64,000 nucleotides of DNA from Alcanivorax sp. 24 (GTDB lineage: Bacteria > Pseudomonadota > Gammaproteobacteria > Pseudomonadales > Alcanivoracaceae). Numbering within the stretch: the first letter of the stretch is position 1; every line of letters begins with the position of its first letter. The notes beneath the pieces were generated by a model. That model saw only the letters and a program-made list of their open reading frames with translations. It was not told where the DNA came from and did no database searches. Positions 8,205 to 17,796 of this stretch are shown here, piece after piece. Where the stretch lies: contig NZ_SNUA01000011.1 in NCBI RefSeq assembly GCF_004360225.1, forward strand, positions 62,001 to 126,000. The letters run 5' to 3'. The translations under genes and the position numbers were made by a program.

Positions 8205-9449
8205 ATGCGCGCCATGTTTCGACCATTCTCTCTCTATGTTGGCCTGCGTTATACCGGTGCCCGGGCCCGCAACAGTTTTATTTCCGTTATCACGCTGATT
8301 TCGGCCCTGGGGCTGATGTTGGGAGTGGCGGTCCTGATCACCGTGCTGTCGGTGATGAACGGCTTTGACCGGGAATTGCAGACCCGCATCCTCGGCATGG
8401 TGACGCACCTGTCGGTCTACGGGCGCGAACCGGTCAATGACTGGCGGCAGTTGGCGGATCAGATCGAGGGTTACCCCGGAGTGGAGGCGGTGGCGCCGTT
8501 TCGGCAGTTGGAGGGCATGCTGACCTTTGACGGTAATGTGGCCGGGGCGCTGATTTCCGGGATCGAGCCGAAGGCGGAGCGCCAGGTGTCGATCGTCGGT
8601 GACATGATGTGGGAAGGGGAGTTCGATGCCCTGGAGCCCGGCAGTTTCGGCGTGGTGTTGGGCTACGGCCTGGCGCGTAAGCTGAGCGCGGAAGTCGGGG
8701 ACAAGGTCACTCTGGTGCTGCCCGAGGCGACGGTGTCGCCGGCGGGCGTGATGCCGCGCTTCAAACGCTTCACCGTGGCGGGTATTTTCCGTGCCCGCGC
8801 CGAGGTGGATTCACTCTATGCCTACGTCAATGTGGACGACGCCGCCCGCCTGGCCCGCCAGCCAGGCACCGTCGAAGGGGTGCATTTGCGGCTCACGGAT
8901 CTGTTCGCCGCTCCCCAGGTAGGCTGGGAGCTGCAGCAGAGCCTCGGCTATGGCTACTACACCAGTGACTGGACCCGCACCCACGGTAATCTGTTCCAGG
9001 CCATCAAGATGGAAAAAACCATGATGACGCTGTTGCTCAGCTTCATCGTCGCGGTGGCCGCCTTCAACATCATTTCCAGTCAGGTGATGCTGGTCACCGA
9101 GAAACGCGGCAACATCGCGGTGATGCGCACGCTGGGGGCGTCGCCTGGCGCGATCATGCGAATTTTCATGGTGCAGGGCACCGTGGTGGGTATGGTCGGG
9201 ACTCTTCTTGGTACCGCCCTGGGGATCGGGCTGGCGAAAAATGTCAGTGCCTTGGCGCAATGGATCGAGAGTACCTTCAACGCCCATTTGTTTGACGCCT
9301 ATTTCGTTAATTATCTGCCGTCCGAATTGCAGTGGAGTGATGTCGGCATCATCGTCGGTATCGCGATGCTGATCAGTTTCTCGGCCACTTTATATCCGTC
9401 CTGGCGCGCCAGCCGGGTGCACCCGGCGGAGGCACTGCGTTATGAATGA
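8205..9449 (+). CDS. lolC: Lipoprotein-releasing ABC transporter permease (LolC/LolE/LolF type)
   Basis: 414 residues; ATG at 8214 ([14 protein letters not shown]) fits the usual family N-terminus equally well. It has one membrane helix near residues 25-48, a large periplasmic domain (about 50-265), and three helices in the C-terminal third (about 275-300, 318-345, 378-400). [34 protein letters not shown] is the typical FtsX/MacB end. With LolD it extracts lipoproteins from the inner membrane for LolA. The next gene lolD overlaps it by 8 bases. No second permease (lolE) follows, so this may be a single-permease (LolF-like) system unless lolE lies elsewhere. Confidence 0.92.
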   Translation: MRAMFRPFSLYVGLRYTGARARNSFISVITLISALGLMLGVAVLITVLSVMNGFDRELQTRILGMVTHLSVYGREPVNDWRQLADQIEGYPGVEAVAPFRQLEGMLTFDGNVAGALISGIEPKAERQVSIVGDMMWEGEFDALEPGSFGVVLGYGLARKLSAEVGDKVTLVLPEATVSPAGVMPRFKRFTVAGIFRARAEVDSLYAYVNVDDAARLARQPGTVEGVHLRLTDLFAAPQVGWELQQSLGYGYYTSDWTRTHGNLFQAIKMEKTMMTLLLSFIVAVAAFNIISSQVMLVTEKRGNIAVMRTLGASPGAIMRIFMVQGTVVGMVGTLLGTALGIGLAKNVSALAQWIESTFNAHLFDAYFVNYLPSELQWSDVGIIVGIAMLISFSATLYPSWRASRVHPAEALRYE

Positions 9450-10125
9450 TACCGTGTTGCATGCCCAAGGGCTGATCAAGAGCTATCAGGAAGGACGGGG
9501 TGAGCTGCGGGTGCTCAATGGCGTGGAATTGCATGTGCGGCGCGGCGACATGGCGGCCATCATCGGCGCTTCCGGTTCCGGCAAATCCACTCTGCTGAAC
9601 CTGCTCGGCGGCCTGGATGTTCCCACCCGCGGCAGTGTCACCATCGGTGGCCAGCCGTTGGCGGGGATGAACGAGCGGGCGCTGGGGCAGGTGCGCAACC
9701 GCTATCTTGGCTTCGTCTATCAGTTTCATCATTTATTGCCGGAGTTCACCGCTCTGGAGAACGTGGCCATGCCGTTGCTGATTCGTGGCGAGTTGCCCAA
9801 ACAGGCCACCGAGCGTGCCGAGCAGGTGTTGTCCCGAGTGGGGCTGGGTGAGCGGCTGCGGCACAAGCCTTCCATGCTCAGCGGCGGTGAACGTCAGCGG
9901 GTGGCGATTGCCCGGGCACTGGTCACTGATCCGGCACTGGTGATGGCGGATGAGCCCACCGGTAATCTGGACGAGCGCACCGCCGCCCAGGTCCAGGACT
10001 TGATGCTGGAACTCAATCAAACGTTGGGAACGGCCTTCCTGCTGGTGACCCACGCGCCGGATTTCGCCAGCCGTTGTCATACCCGCCATGAATTACACGA
10101 CGGTCTGCTCAGACCACTGGATTGA
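9442..10125 (+). CDS. lolD: Lipoprotein-releasing ABC transporter ATPase LolD
   Basis: 227 residues. Walker [10 protein letters not shown] lies at 42-50, the ABC signature is [15 protein letters not shown], Walker B is [11 protein letters not shown] and the H-loop is [10 protein letters not shown]. The motif order and the [17 protein letters not shown] segment are typical of LolD. It powers lipoprotein release with the permease encoded just upstream (8-base overlap, probably translational coupling). A long perfect inverted repeat follows the stop codon. Confidence 0.95.
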   Translation: MNDTVLHAQGLIKSYQEGRGELRVLNGVELHVRRGDMAAIIGASGSGKSTLLNLLGGLDVPTRGSVTIGGQPLAGMNERALGQVRNRYLGFVYQFHHLLPEFTALENVAMPLLIRGELPKQATERAEQVLSRVGLGERLRHKPSMLSGGERQRVAIARALVTDPALVMADEPTGNLDERTAAQVQDLMLELNQTLGTAFLLVTHAPDFASRCHTRHELHDGLLRPLD

Positions 10126-10136
10126 GCTTTTACACG

Positions 10137-10219
10137 CACGCCATTCGCTGCCAAGGCAGCTTCCCACGGAAAGGGCTACGGAGCCGCTGTGGGAAGCTGC
10201 CTTGGCAGCGAATGGCGTG
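10137..10219. repeat. REP-like palindrome with 31-bp perfect arms
   Basis: 10137-10167 is the exact inverse of 10189-10219, with a 21-base loop. Each arm also folds on itself (TGCC-AA-GGCA). It begins 12 bases after the lolD stop, between lolD and the convergent betT. It could act as a bidirectional transcript end. Confidence 0.85.
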
Positions 10220-10261
10220 ATTTCATGTCTCCACGTTCATGGAGCGTGATGTTTCCGTGAT

Positions 10262-10286
10262 GGAAAAGCGGGCCCGAAGGCCCGCC
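10262..10286 (-). terminator. Terminator of betT
   Basis: On the minus strand, GCGGGCC-ttcg-GGCCCGC is followed by TTTT. It lies within about 10 bases of the betT stop codon. Confidence 0.75.
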
Positions 10287-10293
10287 CACCACC

Positions 10294-12327
10294 TCACCGC
10301 ATCATGTGCAGGAAGTGCATGTGTTTCTCATACTGATCGAGCACGTCGCCGATCACCTGCTCACGGGTAAAGCCCATCAGATCGTAATCCTGACCACCTT
10401 CACTGAGGAACACGTCGGCGCGATAGTAGCGATCGCTTTCCGCCTTGCGTTTGGAGTGCTCCAACTGACGCATGCTGATGGACGGCCGGGTATAGCCGCG
10501 TACCCGCACACCGTAGACAAAGTCCATTTCCTGCCCCAGGTCCACGGTCAGATAAACCCGATCCCCTTCGTCGCTCTCGCTGACCTCGACCTTGAGACCA
10601 TGGCCACGCAACTCGTCGGCCACTGACTGCAAGGCCGGAGCCGCGACCTCCGCCACGTACTGCATCACGCGTGCCTTGTCCGGGAAGCTGACCACGCCGC
10701 GCAGACGCGCCTTCCAGCCTCCGGTGGGGGTGCTGTGGCCCATGTGCACGGCGGGCGGCGGTGCCAGCGAGGCCTGGAAGCTGAGCTTGCGAATGCCTTC
10801 CACCTTGAGTGACCGCAGCAGGCCGACACAGGCCACCAGCAGCACTACCGAGAACGGAAGCGCCAGAGCAATGGTGGCGGACTGTAGCGCGCCGAGGCCG
10901 CCGGCGAGCATTAGCGCGATGGCCACGATCCCCTCGGAACTGGCCCAGAACACCCGCTGCCATACCGGTGTGTCGTCGTGTCCGCCGGAGGCGAGCATGT
11001 CGACGACCATGGAACCGGAATCGGAAGAGGTAACAAAGAACACCACCACCATCAGAGTGGCGATGGAGGACACCAGGCCGGACCAGGGGAACTGTTCCAG
11101 GAAGTGGAACAACGCCACCGCTTCGTCCGCTTTCACCTGGGCGCCCAGGTTTTCGTAGACGCCGGTGAGAATCATATTGATGGCGGTATCGCCGAACACG
11201 GTCATCCAGAACAGGGTGAAGGCGGCGGGGACCAGCATCACGCCGAGCGCGAATTCGCGAATGGTGCGGCCGCGCGAGATACGGGCGATGAACATACCGA
11301 CGAACGGCGACCAGGAAATCCACCAGCCCCAGTAGAACAGGGTCCAGCCACTGATCCAGCCTTGCGGTCCGCCACCGTCCTCGGCCACGGGCTGGTAGGC
11401 GTAGAGGTTGAAGGTCATATCCACCAGAGTGGACAGATAGGAACCCAGGTTCTGCACGTAGGTTTTCAGCAGGAACAGGGTCGGGCCCAGACAGAGCACG
11501 AACATCAACAGCAGGAAGGCGAGCGCCAGATTCAGTTCCGAGAGCCGGCGTATCCCGGCATCCAGGCCGGTGACCACCGATAAGGTGGCCAGCGCGGTGA
11601 TGGAGATGATCAGCACCACCCTCATGTTCTCGGTGTCGGGCAGATCAAACAAGTAGTGGAGGCCGGCGTTGACCTGTTCCACGCCAAGGCCGAGAGACGT
11701 CGCCACGCCGAACACCGTCCCGACCACCGCGAAGATGTCCACCAGGTGCCCCCAGAACCCGTAAATGCGTTTGCCGATCAGGGGGTATAGCGCGGATCGT
11801 AGTGTCAGAGGCAAACCGTGACGGAAGCTGAAGTAACCGAGGATCATCGCCACCACGGCGTAGATGGACCAGGCATGCAACCCCCAATGGAAGAAGGTGA
11901 TGCGCATGGCCTCCTTGGCGGCATCGATGGTGCCGGGTTCGGCCATTGGTGGCGACATGTAATGCAACACCGGCTCGGCCACGCCATAGAACATCAGGCC
12001 GATACCCATGCCGGCGGAAAACAGCATGGCGAACCAGGACGCGTAACTGTAGTCCGGCTCGGAATGATCCGGCCCGAGCTTGATATCGCCGTAGCGGCTG
12101 ACGATTAAAAACACCACCAACGCGAGAATAATTGCAACGGTGAGAATGTAAAACCAACTGGCGTATTGGGTAACACCTGTCTTGAGATCACCGAAGAATT
12201 CAGCGGCGGGTTTTTTGAATAAAACCGAAAACAGCACCAGACCGACAATAATGACGACGGAGGTGATAAAAACCGGCGGATTAATTTTGAGGTTCGAGGA
12301 AACCTCTTCAGTGGGATTGGAGTCCAT
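10294..12327 (-). CDS. betT: BCCT-family choline/betaine transporter, BetT-like
   Basis: 677 residues, the length of BetT rather than the shorter BCCT carriers. Twelve hydrophobic segments span about residues 18-510. The BCCT signatures are visible: the glycine-rich SAGMGIGLMFYGVAEP, WGLHAWSIYAVV, and FYWGWWISWSPFVGMFIARIS around the substrate site. A hydrophilic cytosolic tail of about 160 residues (from about 515) is the sort that senses osmotic strength in BetT. It probably imports choline with ions for osmoprotection. No betIBA genes are adjacent. A perfect 7-bp-arm palindrome lies upstream (12394-12410). Confidence 0.9.
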   Translation of the reverse strand: MDSNPTEEVSSNLKINPPVFITSVVIIVGLVLFSVLFKKPAAEFFGDLKTGVTQYASWFYILTVAIILALVVFLIVSRYGDIKLGPDHSEPDYSYASWFAMLFSAGMGIGLMFYGVAEPVLHYMSPPMAEPGTIDAAKEAMRITFFHWGLHAWSIYAVVAMILGYFSFRHGLPLTLRSALYPLIGKRIYGFWGHLVDIFAVVGTVFGVATSLGLGVEQVNAGLHYLFDLPDTENMRVVLIISITALATLSVVTGLDAGIRRLSELNLALAFLLLMFVLCLGPTLFLLKTYVQNLGSYLSTLVDMTFNLYAYQPVAEDGGGPQGWISGWTLFYWGWWISWSPFVGMFIARISRGRTIREFALGVMLVPAAFTLFWMTVFGDTAINMILTGVYENLGAQVKADEAVALFHFLEQFPWSGLVSSIATLMVVVFFVTSSDSGSMVVDMLASGGHDDTPVWQRVFWASSEGIVAIALMLAGGLGALQSATIALALPFSVVLLVACVGLLRSLKVEGIRKLSFQASLAPPPAVHMGHSTPTGGWKARLRGVVSFPDKARVMQYVAEVAAPALQSVADELRGHGLKVEVSESDEGDRVYLTVDLGQEMDFVYGVRVRGYTRPSISMRQLEHSKRKAESDRYYRADVFLSEGGQDYDLMGFTREQVIGDVLDQYEKHMHFLHMMR

Positions 12328-12393
12328 GCAGGTTCCTTATCCTGGAGAAAATCAGTACTGCGATTTTTTCTTAACAATCAGAAAAATAGTTCG

Positions 12394-12410
12394 TACCCTG
12401 GAACAGGGTA
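12394..12410. promoter_or_regulatory. Short perfect palindrome upstream of betT, candidate operator
   Basis: TACCCTG-gaa-CAGGGTA, 67-83 bases upstream of the betT start codon on the minus strand. The position suits a regulator site. No match to a known consensus is claimed. Confidence 0.3.
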
Positions 12411-12442
12411 ACAATTTGAGGTGGGAGCGTCGAATGAAGGCA

Positions 12443-12657
12443 GTTAATAGGGAACAGTGAATAGTTAACAGCGAAAATCAAAAACATTGCGTAGCCGGGG
12501 GACGATTGCGTATCGATAACGTCTGGCCGCAGCCGAGAAGCGGCTTGTTTTCTTGATGACGATAATGTCGCGCAAGGCTTTGGACGCGGCCTCTGTACTA
12601 TCTGCGTGGAAGGATCCGCCACGCGAAACTATTCACTATTCATTGTTCCTTATTAAC
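12443..12657. repeat. Heptamer-armed composite element, family 1 (GTTAATA variant)
   Basis: Left arm 12443-12470: GTTAATA, GGGAACA, GTGAATA, GTTAACA, then GCGAAAA. Right arm 12630-12657 reads, inverted, GTTAATA, AGGAACA, ATGAATA, GTGAATA. Four units are on each side of a 159-base core without a gene or REP. The right arm ends 6 bases from the stop codon of the DUF58 gene. The element fills most of the 336-bp gap between betT and that gene. Confidence 0.8.
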
Positions 12658-12663
12658 TGCTTT

Positions 12664-13986
12664 TCACAGTCTCCCCGCCCGTTTCAAAGCCAGATAGGTC
12701 TGCCCAAGGCGTTCGGCGAGGTGCTCCGGGGTGGCGGCGACGATATTGGCGCCGGCGCGGCGCAGGCGCACATGCAGGGCTCTCCGCTGTTCCTGTTCCT
12801 GAGCGTCCGCCGCCAGCCGCAGAGCATCGTCCAGGTCCTGGACCGGCGCCTGGTGCAATGCTTCCTGCTCCGGCGGACGGATGTCCGCCACCATCACCAG
12901 ATGGCGTCGACTCAGCAGCGTCACCGCGGCAAGCAGATCGTCGGCGTCCTCCGGGTGCAGCCGGCTGACCAGCACCACCAGGGAGCGGCGTTGCCAGCGG
13001 CCATGGAAGTAGCGGGCGGCCTGGCTGAAATCACTGGCGTGTTCCTGGGGATGAACGTCATAAAAGCCTTTCAGCAGGGTTTGAATGCCATCGGGGCCGT
13101 GCACCGGTGACAGCCAGCGCGGGGTGTCCCGGGAGAACAACAGGCTGCCCACCCGGTCGCCTTGACGAAGCGCCGACCAGGCCAGCAACAAGGTGGCGTT
13201 GAGCCCGTGGTCGAACAGGGTCAGATCACCTACTGGCAGCTTCATCCGCCGCCCGGCGTCCAACAGCACCCACAGGCTCTGGTTCTGTTCATCCTGATAG
13301 TGACGGGTGATCAGGTGACGGCGGCGGGCGCTGGCTTTCCAGTCGATGCGGCGCGGGCTGTCGCCGGGCTGATATTCCCGCAGCTCGTGGAACTCCAGTC
13401 CCTGGCCGCGGCGTGGCTGCTGGCGATTGCCGAAACGCAACTGGCTTTTGTCCACCGCCAGGGCCGCCCGGGCGATCGGTGAGAAGTCCGGATACACCGG
13501 CACGGTGCGGGCGGCGGCCACCCGGCGGCGGCCTTGCCACAGACGCGCCGGGGACGGCAGCCACACTTCGATATCGCCGAACGCCACCGGGCCGCGCCGG
13601 GAGGGACGGTAGCGATAACGGACCTCGGTGAGGTCCGCGGCGAGGGTCACGTCCCGGGGCAGGCCGGTATGGCTGTCATCATCGGGGTGATGATCGGCCA
13701 GACTCCAGACCTCGCCGGGTTTGCCGCCGCTCAGGCGCAGGGTGATGGTCTGCGGCACCCCTACCGACAGGGCGGCGGGCAGCGAGCGCTCGGCGGCAGG
13801 GGCCGGCCGTGCACTCAGGCGCAGGGCGTCCAGCGTCGCCCATAAGGCCAGCGCCAGCCCGGCCAGCACCCAGCCCAGCAAGGCACTGTCGCGCCATCCA
13901 GGGGCGAAGGCCGCCGCCAGTACCGGTAGCAGGCCCAGCGCCGCCCAACCCAGCAGCAGCAACAGCAGTCGTGACCCGGGTCTCAT
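12664..13986 (-). CDS. DUF58 domain protein, MoxR-associated
   Basis: 440 residues. Two N-terminal hydrophobic helices (about residues 5-50, LLLLLLGWAALGLLPVLAAAF and the next) precede a beta-rich middle and the DUF58 core FHELREYQPGDSPRRIDWKASARRRHLITRHYQDE (about 245-280). A von Willebrand-like half follows (LWVLLDAGRRM). DUF58 proteins are partners of MoxR ATPases and are thought to help assemble or mature complexes at the membrane. Its ATG overlaps the moxR stop in an ATGA arrangement, and five more genes upstream follow in the same way, forming one operon. Confidence 0.88.
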   Translation of the reverse strand: MRPGSRLLLLLLGWAALGLLPVLAAAFAPGWRDSALLGWVLAGLALALWATLDALRLSARPAPAAERSLPAALSVGVPQTITLRLSGGKPGEVWSLADHHPDDDSHTGLPRDVTLAADLTEVRYRYRPSRRGPVAFGDIEVWLPSPARLWQGRRRVAAARTVPVYPDFSPIARAALAVDKSQLRFGNRQQPRRGQGLEFHELREYQPGDSPRRIDWKASARRRHLITRHYQDEQNQSLWVLLDAGRRMKLPVGDLTLFDHGLNATLLLAWSALRQGDRVGSLLFSRDTPRWLSPVHGPDGIQTLLKGFYDVHPQEHASDFSQAARYFHGRWQRRSLVVLVSRLHPEDADDLLAAVTLLSRRHLVMVADIRPPEQEALHQAPVQDLDDALRLAADAQEQEQRRALHVRLRRAGANIVAATPEHLAERLGQTYLALKRAGRL

Positions 13987-14954
13987 TGACGCGGGGCCTC
14001 CACTTGCTCCAGCAAATGGGCCAGCACGGTCTCCACGGTCTGGCCCTCCAGTTCCGCGTCCACGCCCAGGCGCAGACGGTGGCGCAGCACCGGCGGCGCC
14101 ACCGCCTTGATGTCATCGGGAATGACAAAATCGCGGCCGTCCAGCAGGGCATAGCTCTTCGCCGCCCGGGCCAGGGCGATGCTGGCCCTCGGGCTCGCGC
14201 CCTGGACCAGGGCCGGGTGATCGCGGGTGGCGCGGGCCAGGCGCAGCAGGTAATCGAGGATGGCGTCGTCCAGCAGCACCTGCTCCGCCCAGTGGCTCAA
14301 GGAAAGCACGCCGGCGCTGTCGGTGACGGCACTGAGCCCGGCGTTGTCGAGACTGTCCGCCAGGGTGCCGTCCAGCACCATGCGCAGCATCCGGGCCTCG
14401 TCGTCCTGTTCCGGATAGCCGATCAGGATCTTGAACAGAAAACGGTCCAGCTCCGCCTCCGGCAACGGGTAGGTCCCCTCCTGGTCCAGCGGGTTCTGGG
14501 TGGCCATGACCACGAACGGCGGCGCCAGACTGAAGCTTTCGCCCTCGATGGTGATCTGCCGCTCCTGCATCACCTCCAGCAAGGCTGCCTGGGTCTTGGC
14601 CGGCGCCCGGTTGATCTCGTCCGCCAGCAGCAGATTGGTGAAGGCCGGTCCCTTGCGGATATGGAAGGTGGCGTTGCCGGCGTCATAGATAGCGTGGCCG
14701 GTGACGTCGGTGGGCATCAGATCCGGGGTGAACTGGATGCGCTGGAAATCGAGCTTGAGCACCCGCGCCAGGCTCCGCGCCAGCAGCGTTTTTCCCAGCC
14801 CCGGCACGCCTTCGATCAGCACGTGCCCGCCGGTGATCAGGGCGATCAGCACCTGGCGGGTGACTTCGGGTTGCCCGATCAGCACCCGGTTGAGCTGGGC
14901 CTCGATCTCGGCGGCCAGGGTGGTGGCCTGTTCCAGGGTTTCGGCGGTCTTCAT
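13983..14954 (-). CDS. MoxR-family AAA+ ATPase
   Basis: 323 residues from ATG at 14954 (AGGAGT, 5 bases upstream), which gives the family start MKTAETLEQATTLAAEIEAQ. Walker A GVPGLGKT lies at about 49-56, Walker B is NLLLADEINRAPAKTQAALLE, and sensor 1 is FVVMATQNPLDQEGTYPLPEAELDRF, all classic for MoxR. It is a cytoplasmic chaperone-like ATPase. It overlaps both neighbours by ATGA junctions: DUF4350 upstream and DUF58 downstream. Confidence 0.93.
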   Translation of the reverse strand: MKTAETLEQATTLAAEIEAQLNRVLIGQPEVTRQVLIALITGGHVLIEGVPGLGKTLLARSLARVLKLDFQRIQFTPDLMPTDVTGHAIYDAGNATFHIRKGPAFTNLLLADEINRAPAKTQAALLEVMQERQITIEGESFSLAPPFVVMATQNPLDQEGTYPLPEAELDRFLFKILIGYPEQDDEARMLRMVLDGTLADSLDNAGLSAVTDSAGVLSLSHWAEQVLLDDAILDYLLRLARATRDHPALVQGASPRASIALARAAKSYALLDGRDFVIPDDIKAVAPPVLRHRLRLGVDAELEGQTVETVLAHLLEQVEAPRQ

Positions 14955-16306
14955 GGTTGACTCCTGATCCTCTGCCTGACCTGTTGCAACAGCGCCACCA
15001 TGGCCACGCACTGAGCGCGGTCGGTGGGGGTTTGCTCCAGGGCTTGGGAAAGCGTGTGTTCGGGGATGTCCAGACGTTTGGCGGCGAGCGCCAGGGCCCG
15101 GGCCGGGTCCGCGTGTTGCAGGGCGATGCGACGTTGAATCTGCTGACGCAGGGAGGCCAGCAACCGGTCACTTTGGCCGGTGCGCCAATGGAAATGGCCA
15201 ATCGCTCGTAAGTGGCCGAGGTAATCGGTGTGCTGCCGGGCGGGATCGCGCCACAACGGGCCGCGTCGCGGCAGTCGCCGCCATAACCAGAACGCCAGCG
15301 CCAGTATCAAAGCGAAAATGGCGGGCCAGAATCGCTCCCACAGCCATATGGGCAGCGGTGGGATATCGATTCCCCGCACGAACCACACCGGCCCCGGGGC
15401 GGTCAGATCCGCCAGCAGACGGGCGTGATCGAAGTGGTGCAGGTGCTGGTTGTCCCACAGCCCCAGTTCGGTCAGCACGGTGACGGTGCCGGCGCCCGCC
15501 CGGAAGCGCAGCAGGGTTTCGCCGGTATCGTTGCTGGCCGAGGCCGCCAGCCACTGATCCGGCCCGCCGGTAGCGGTGTCCTCCGGCAAGGGGGTGTACA
15601 GGAGACGGCTCGGCGTCTCACTTTGCAACCGCCGGGGGTGGTCTCCGAGGTTGTGGGTCACCGCCGGTGGTTGCCAGTGCCCTGGTGCCTCGCAGGTAAG
15701 CACCTCGCATTGATGCAGCCGTTCCTCGGAGGCGTCGCCGCTGAGGCAATACTCCAAAAACCAGTCTTCCATCGGCCGGAAACGGTCGAACAGCTGCACC
15801 AGCGGGTCGTCTTCAGTGTCCTCGAGGGGAAGCGCCTCGACCGTCACCCCGAACAGGGACAGCAGTGGGTCGGGATCGCGCTGCTGTCCCTGTTCGGCTT
15901 CGTGCTGCTCGCTTTCCGCCTCTTCAGCCTCTTCAGCCTCGTCCGCCTCGTCGAACCAGGCGTCCAAGGGCGGCTGGTAGCGGCCGGCGATAATCAGATT
16001 GCCGCCGTCGTGAACCCAGTTGAGCAGATCCAACTGCCGTTCATAGCCCAGGGAGCCACGGTCGCCGTCGAGGATCAGGGTGGTATCGGTGTCCGGTAAT
16101 GGAAACAACGCCCGGGTACTGAAGATGCGGCGGCTGGGCCGTCCCCAGCGGTCCAGCAGCTGCTGCGCGGCGAGATACGGGTTGTTGCGCACGCCGGCGT
16201 CCGGTGAGGCCGGCGCGGCGTATTGCACCGGTACCGTGGCCCAGAAGTAGCCCGCCACCAGGGCCACCAACAGCACCAGAACAAGGTAGGGCCACCGGCG
16301 CTTCAT
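14951..16306 (-). CDS. DUF4350 domain protein
   Basis: 451 residues from ATG at 16306 (GGAGGTGGCACC before it). One membrane helix follows the start (WPYLVLVLLVALVAGYFWATV, about residues 5-25). The DUF4350 region comes next (NNPYLAAQQLLDRWGRPSRR, then LILDGDRGSLG and LLNWVHDGGNLIIAGRY), a ThuA/GAT-like fold. An acidic low-complexity insert of Glu/Ala/Asp runs around residues 120-145. A second helix (LPIWLWERFWPAIFALILALAFWLW, about 315-340) precedes a cytosolic tail. This is the membrane partner commonly found between MoxR and DUF4129 genes. Function is not established. Confidence 0.82.
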   Translation of the reverse strand: MKRRWPYLVLVLLVALVAGYFWATVPVQYAAPASPDAGVRNNPYLAAQQLLDRWGRPSRRIFSTRALFPLPDTDTTLILDGDRGSLGYERQLDLLNWVHDGGNLIIAGRYQPPLDAWFDEADEAEEAEEAESEQHEAEQGQQRDPDPLLSLFGVTVEALPLEDTEDDPLVQLFDRFRPMEDWFLEYCLSGDASEERLHQCEVLTCEAPGHWQPPAVTHNLGDHPRRLQSETPSRLLYTPLPEDTATGGPDQWLAASASNDTGETLLRFRAGAGTVTVLTELGLWDNQHLHHFDHARLLADLTAPGPVWFVRGIDIPPLPIWLWERFWPAIFALILALAFWLWRRLPRRGPLWRDPARQHTDYLGHLRAIGHFHWRTGQSDRLLASLRQQIQRRIALQHADPARALALAAKRLDIPEHTLSQALEQTPTDRAQCVAMVALLQQVRQRIRSQP

Positions 16307-17796
16307 GGTGCCACCTCCGCGCTGTGCAGCTGTTGCCAGCGCAGCAGCAACTGGCGCGCCTGATCCGGTGTCACCGGCTGGTGGGCCCAGGCAACGCGTG
16401 TCCATTGCCGCACCAGCTCTTCCAGATAGGTGACCCTGGCGTCATCACCGAGCTGGCGGCGATAGGCGTTCAGACAATCCCGCTCGGTGGCGCCGGGGGT
16501 GAGCCGGGTGGGGTGGCTCTGAAACAGGGTCACCAGAGCATGGCGCAACAGCAACGCCAGCGCCGCGCGCACATCGTCACCGGCCAGCGCCTGTTCCACC
16601 TCGTTACCCAGATCGTCCGGCAGGGACTCGGCGCGGGTATCCAGGCCCGCCACGCTCACCGGCATCTCCAGGGACCTGGAGCGGCCGCCTTTCAGGGCGC
16701 CGTGGTTGCGGAACAGGGCCAGCAGCAGGAACACGATCAGGGCCACCAGCACCAGAGTGGAGAGGACCGTGACCAGTTGATCCGGCATTTGCCAGTCATC
16801 GCCGGCACGGTCGCGATCCGCGTTGTCGTTGTTGAACAACCCATCGAGCAGGCGGTTCCAGAGGCTGTCCTTGTCATCGCCGCGCAAGGATGGGCGCAGT
16901 TGGCGCTCCTCGCGGATTTCCATTGGCATGAACCGTTCGTCGGCGAGCAGTTCGGTGGCCGCTTGTTTGGGGTTTTCCGGTTCGGCCGCCATTACGGGTG
17001 CCGGATGCGGCACCAGGGTGAGCATCACCAGTAACGCCAGGGTGGTGACGCCGAGCGCGCGGCGCCGTTGGCCAATACGGTCCAACCCCAGTTGCAGATC
17101 CCAGCCTTCCAGCCAGGTGCGCTGGTTGAGGTAGAGCGAAAAGGCGGCCGCCACGTAGAGCGGCTCGGTGATGGTCAGCGTCAGATACCAGGCCAGCGCC
17201 GCCAGGCTCAGGTGCAGATCACTCTGCTCGCTGAACCAGACGCTGAACTCCATATTGAAGTCCCAGGGCACCAGCGTCAGTGCCAGCACCAGCAAGCCGG
17301 TCAGCAGCACCTGCTCAAGCGCCACCATCAAACCCATGAGCGTGCCGGCCCGCTGTCCCGGCGGACGTAACAGCACCTGGATGCGGGCCGAGGCCTGGGC
17401 GCCACGGCATCCTTCCAACTGCCAGATGCCGGTCAGCAGGCCCCGGAACGGGCTCAGCCGGCGCCAGGTCAGCTGCCCCGCCAGGCCGTTCAGGCCATAG
17501 CCGGGAAAGCGTTTGAGCAGGGCCCAGGCGTTGGGGTAATCACCGAACAAGGCATGGCTGAAGAACGCCAGCAGTGGTCTTTCCCACAGTGGCTTCAACC
17601 ACCAGAACACCACTATCGGCCAGAGACTTTCCAGACTGATGGACAGGGCGCAAAGCAGGGCGTAGGGCAGGGCCGTGAACAACAGCCATACCAGGGTGAC
17701 CTGGCGCCACCAGCGGCGGTAGAAACGGGTGCCCAGATCCATGGCCTGCCAGGGGGAACGGGGGGCCAGACGGGCGCACAGGTTATTCAGATCCAT
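16303..17796 (-). CDS. DUF4129 domain membrane protein
   Basis: 497 residues from ATG at 17796, which removes an unsupported N-terminal extension. Hydrophobic helices occur around residues 30-65, 160-185, 205-235, 265-285 and 365-390 (LVTVLSTLVLVALIVFLLLALF). The C-terminal DUF4129 part has the VEQALAGDDVRAALALLLRHALVTLFQ and RLTPGATERDCLNAYRR motifs. It overlaps the SpoIIM-like gene upstream by 14 bases and the DUF4350 gene downstream by 4. It belongs to the MoxR operon; the biochemical role is unknown. Confidence 0.82.
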   Translation of the reverse strand: MDLNNLCARLAPRSPWQAMDLGTRFYRRWWRQVTLVWLLFTALPYALLCALSISLESLWPIVVFWWLKPLWERPLLAFFSHALFGDYPNAWALLKRFPGYGLNGLAGQLTWRRLSPFRGLLTGIWQLEGCRGAQASARIQVLLRPPGQRAGTLMGLMVALEQVLLTGLLVLALTLVPWDFNMEFSVWFSEQSDLHLSLAALAWYLTLTITEPLYVAAAFSLYLNQRTWLEGWDLQLGLDRIGQRRRALGVTTLALLVMLTLVPHPAPVMAAEPENPKQAATELLADERFMPMEIREERQLRPSLRGDDKDSLWNRLLDGLFNNDNADRDRAGDDWQMPDQLVTVLSTLVLVALIVFLLLALFRNHGALKGGRSRSLEMPVSVAGLDTRAESLPDDLGNEVEQALAGDDVRAALALLLRHALVTLFQSHPTRLTPGATERDCLNAYRRQLGDDARVTYLEELVRQWTRVAWAHQPVTPDQARQLLLRWQQLHSAEVAP

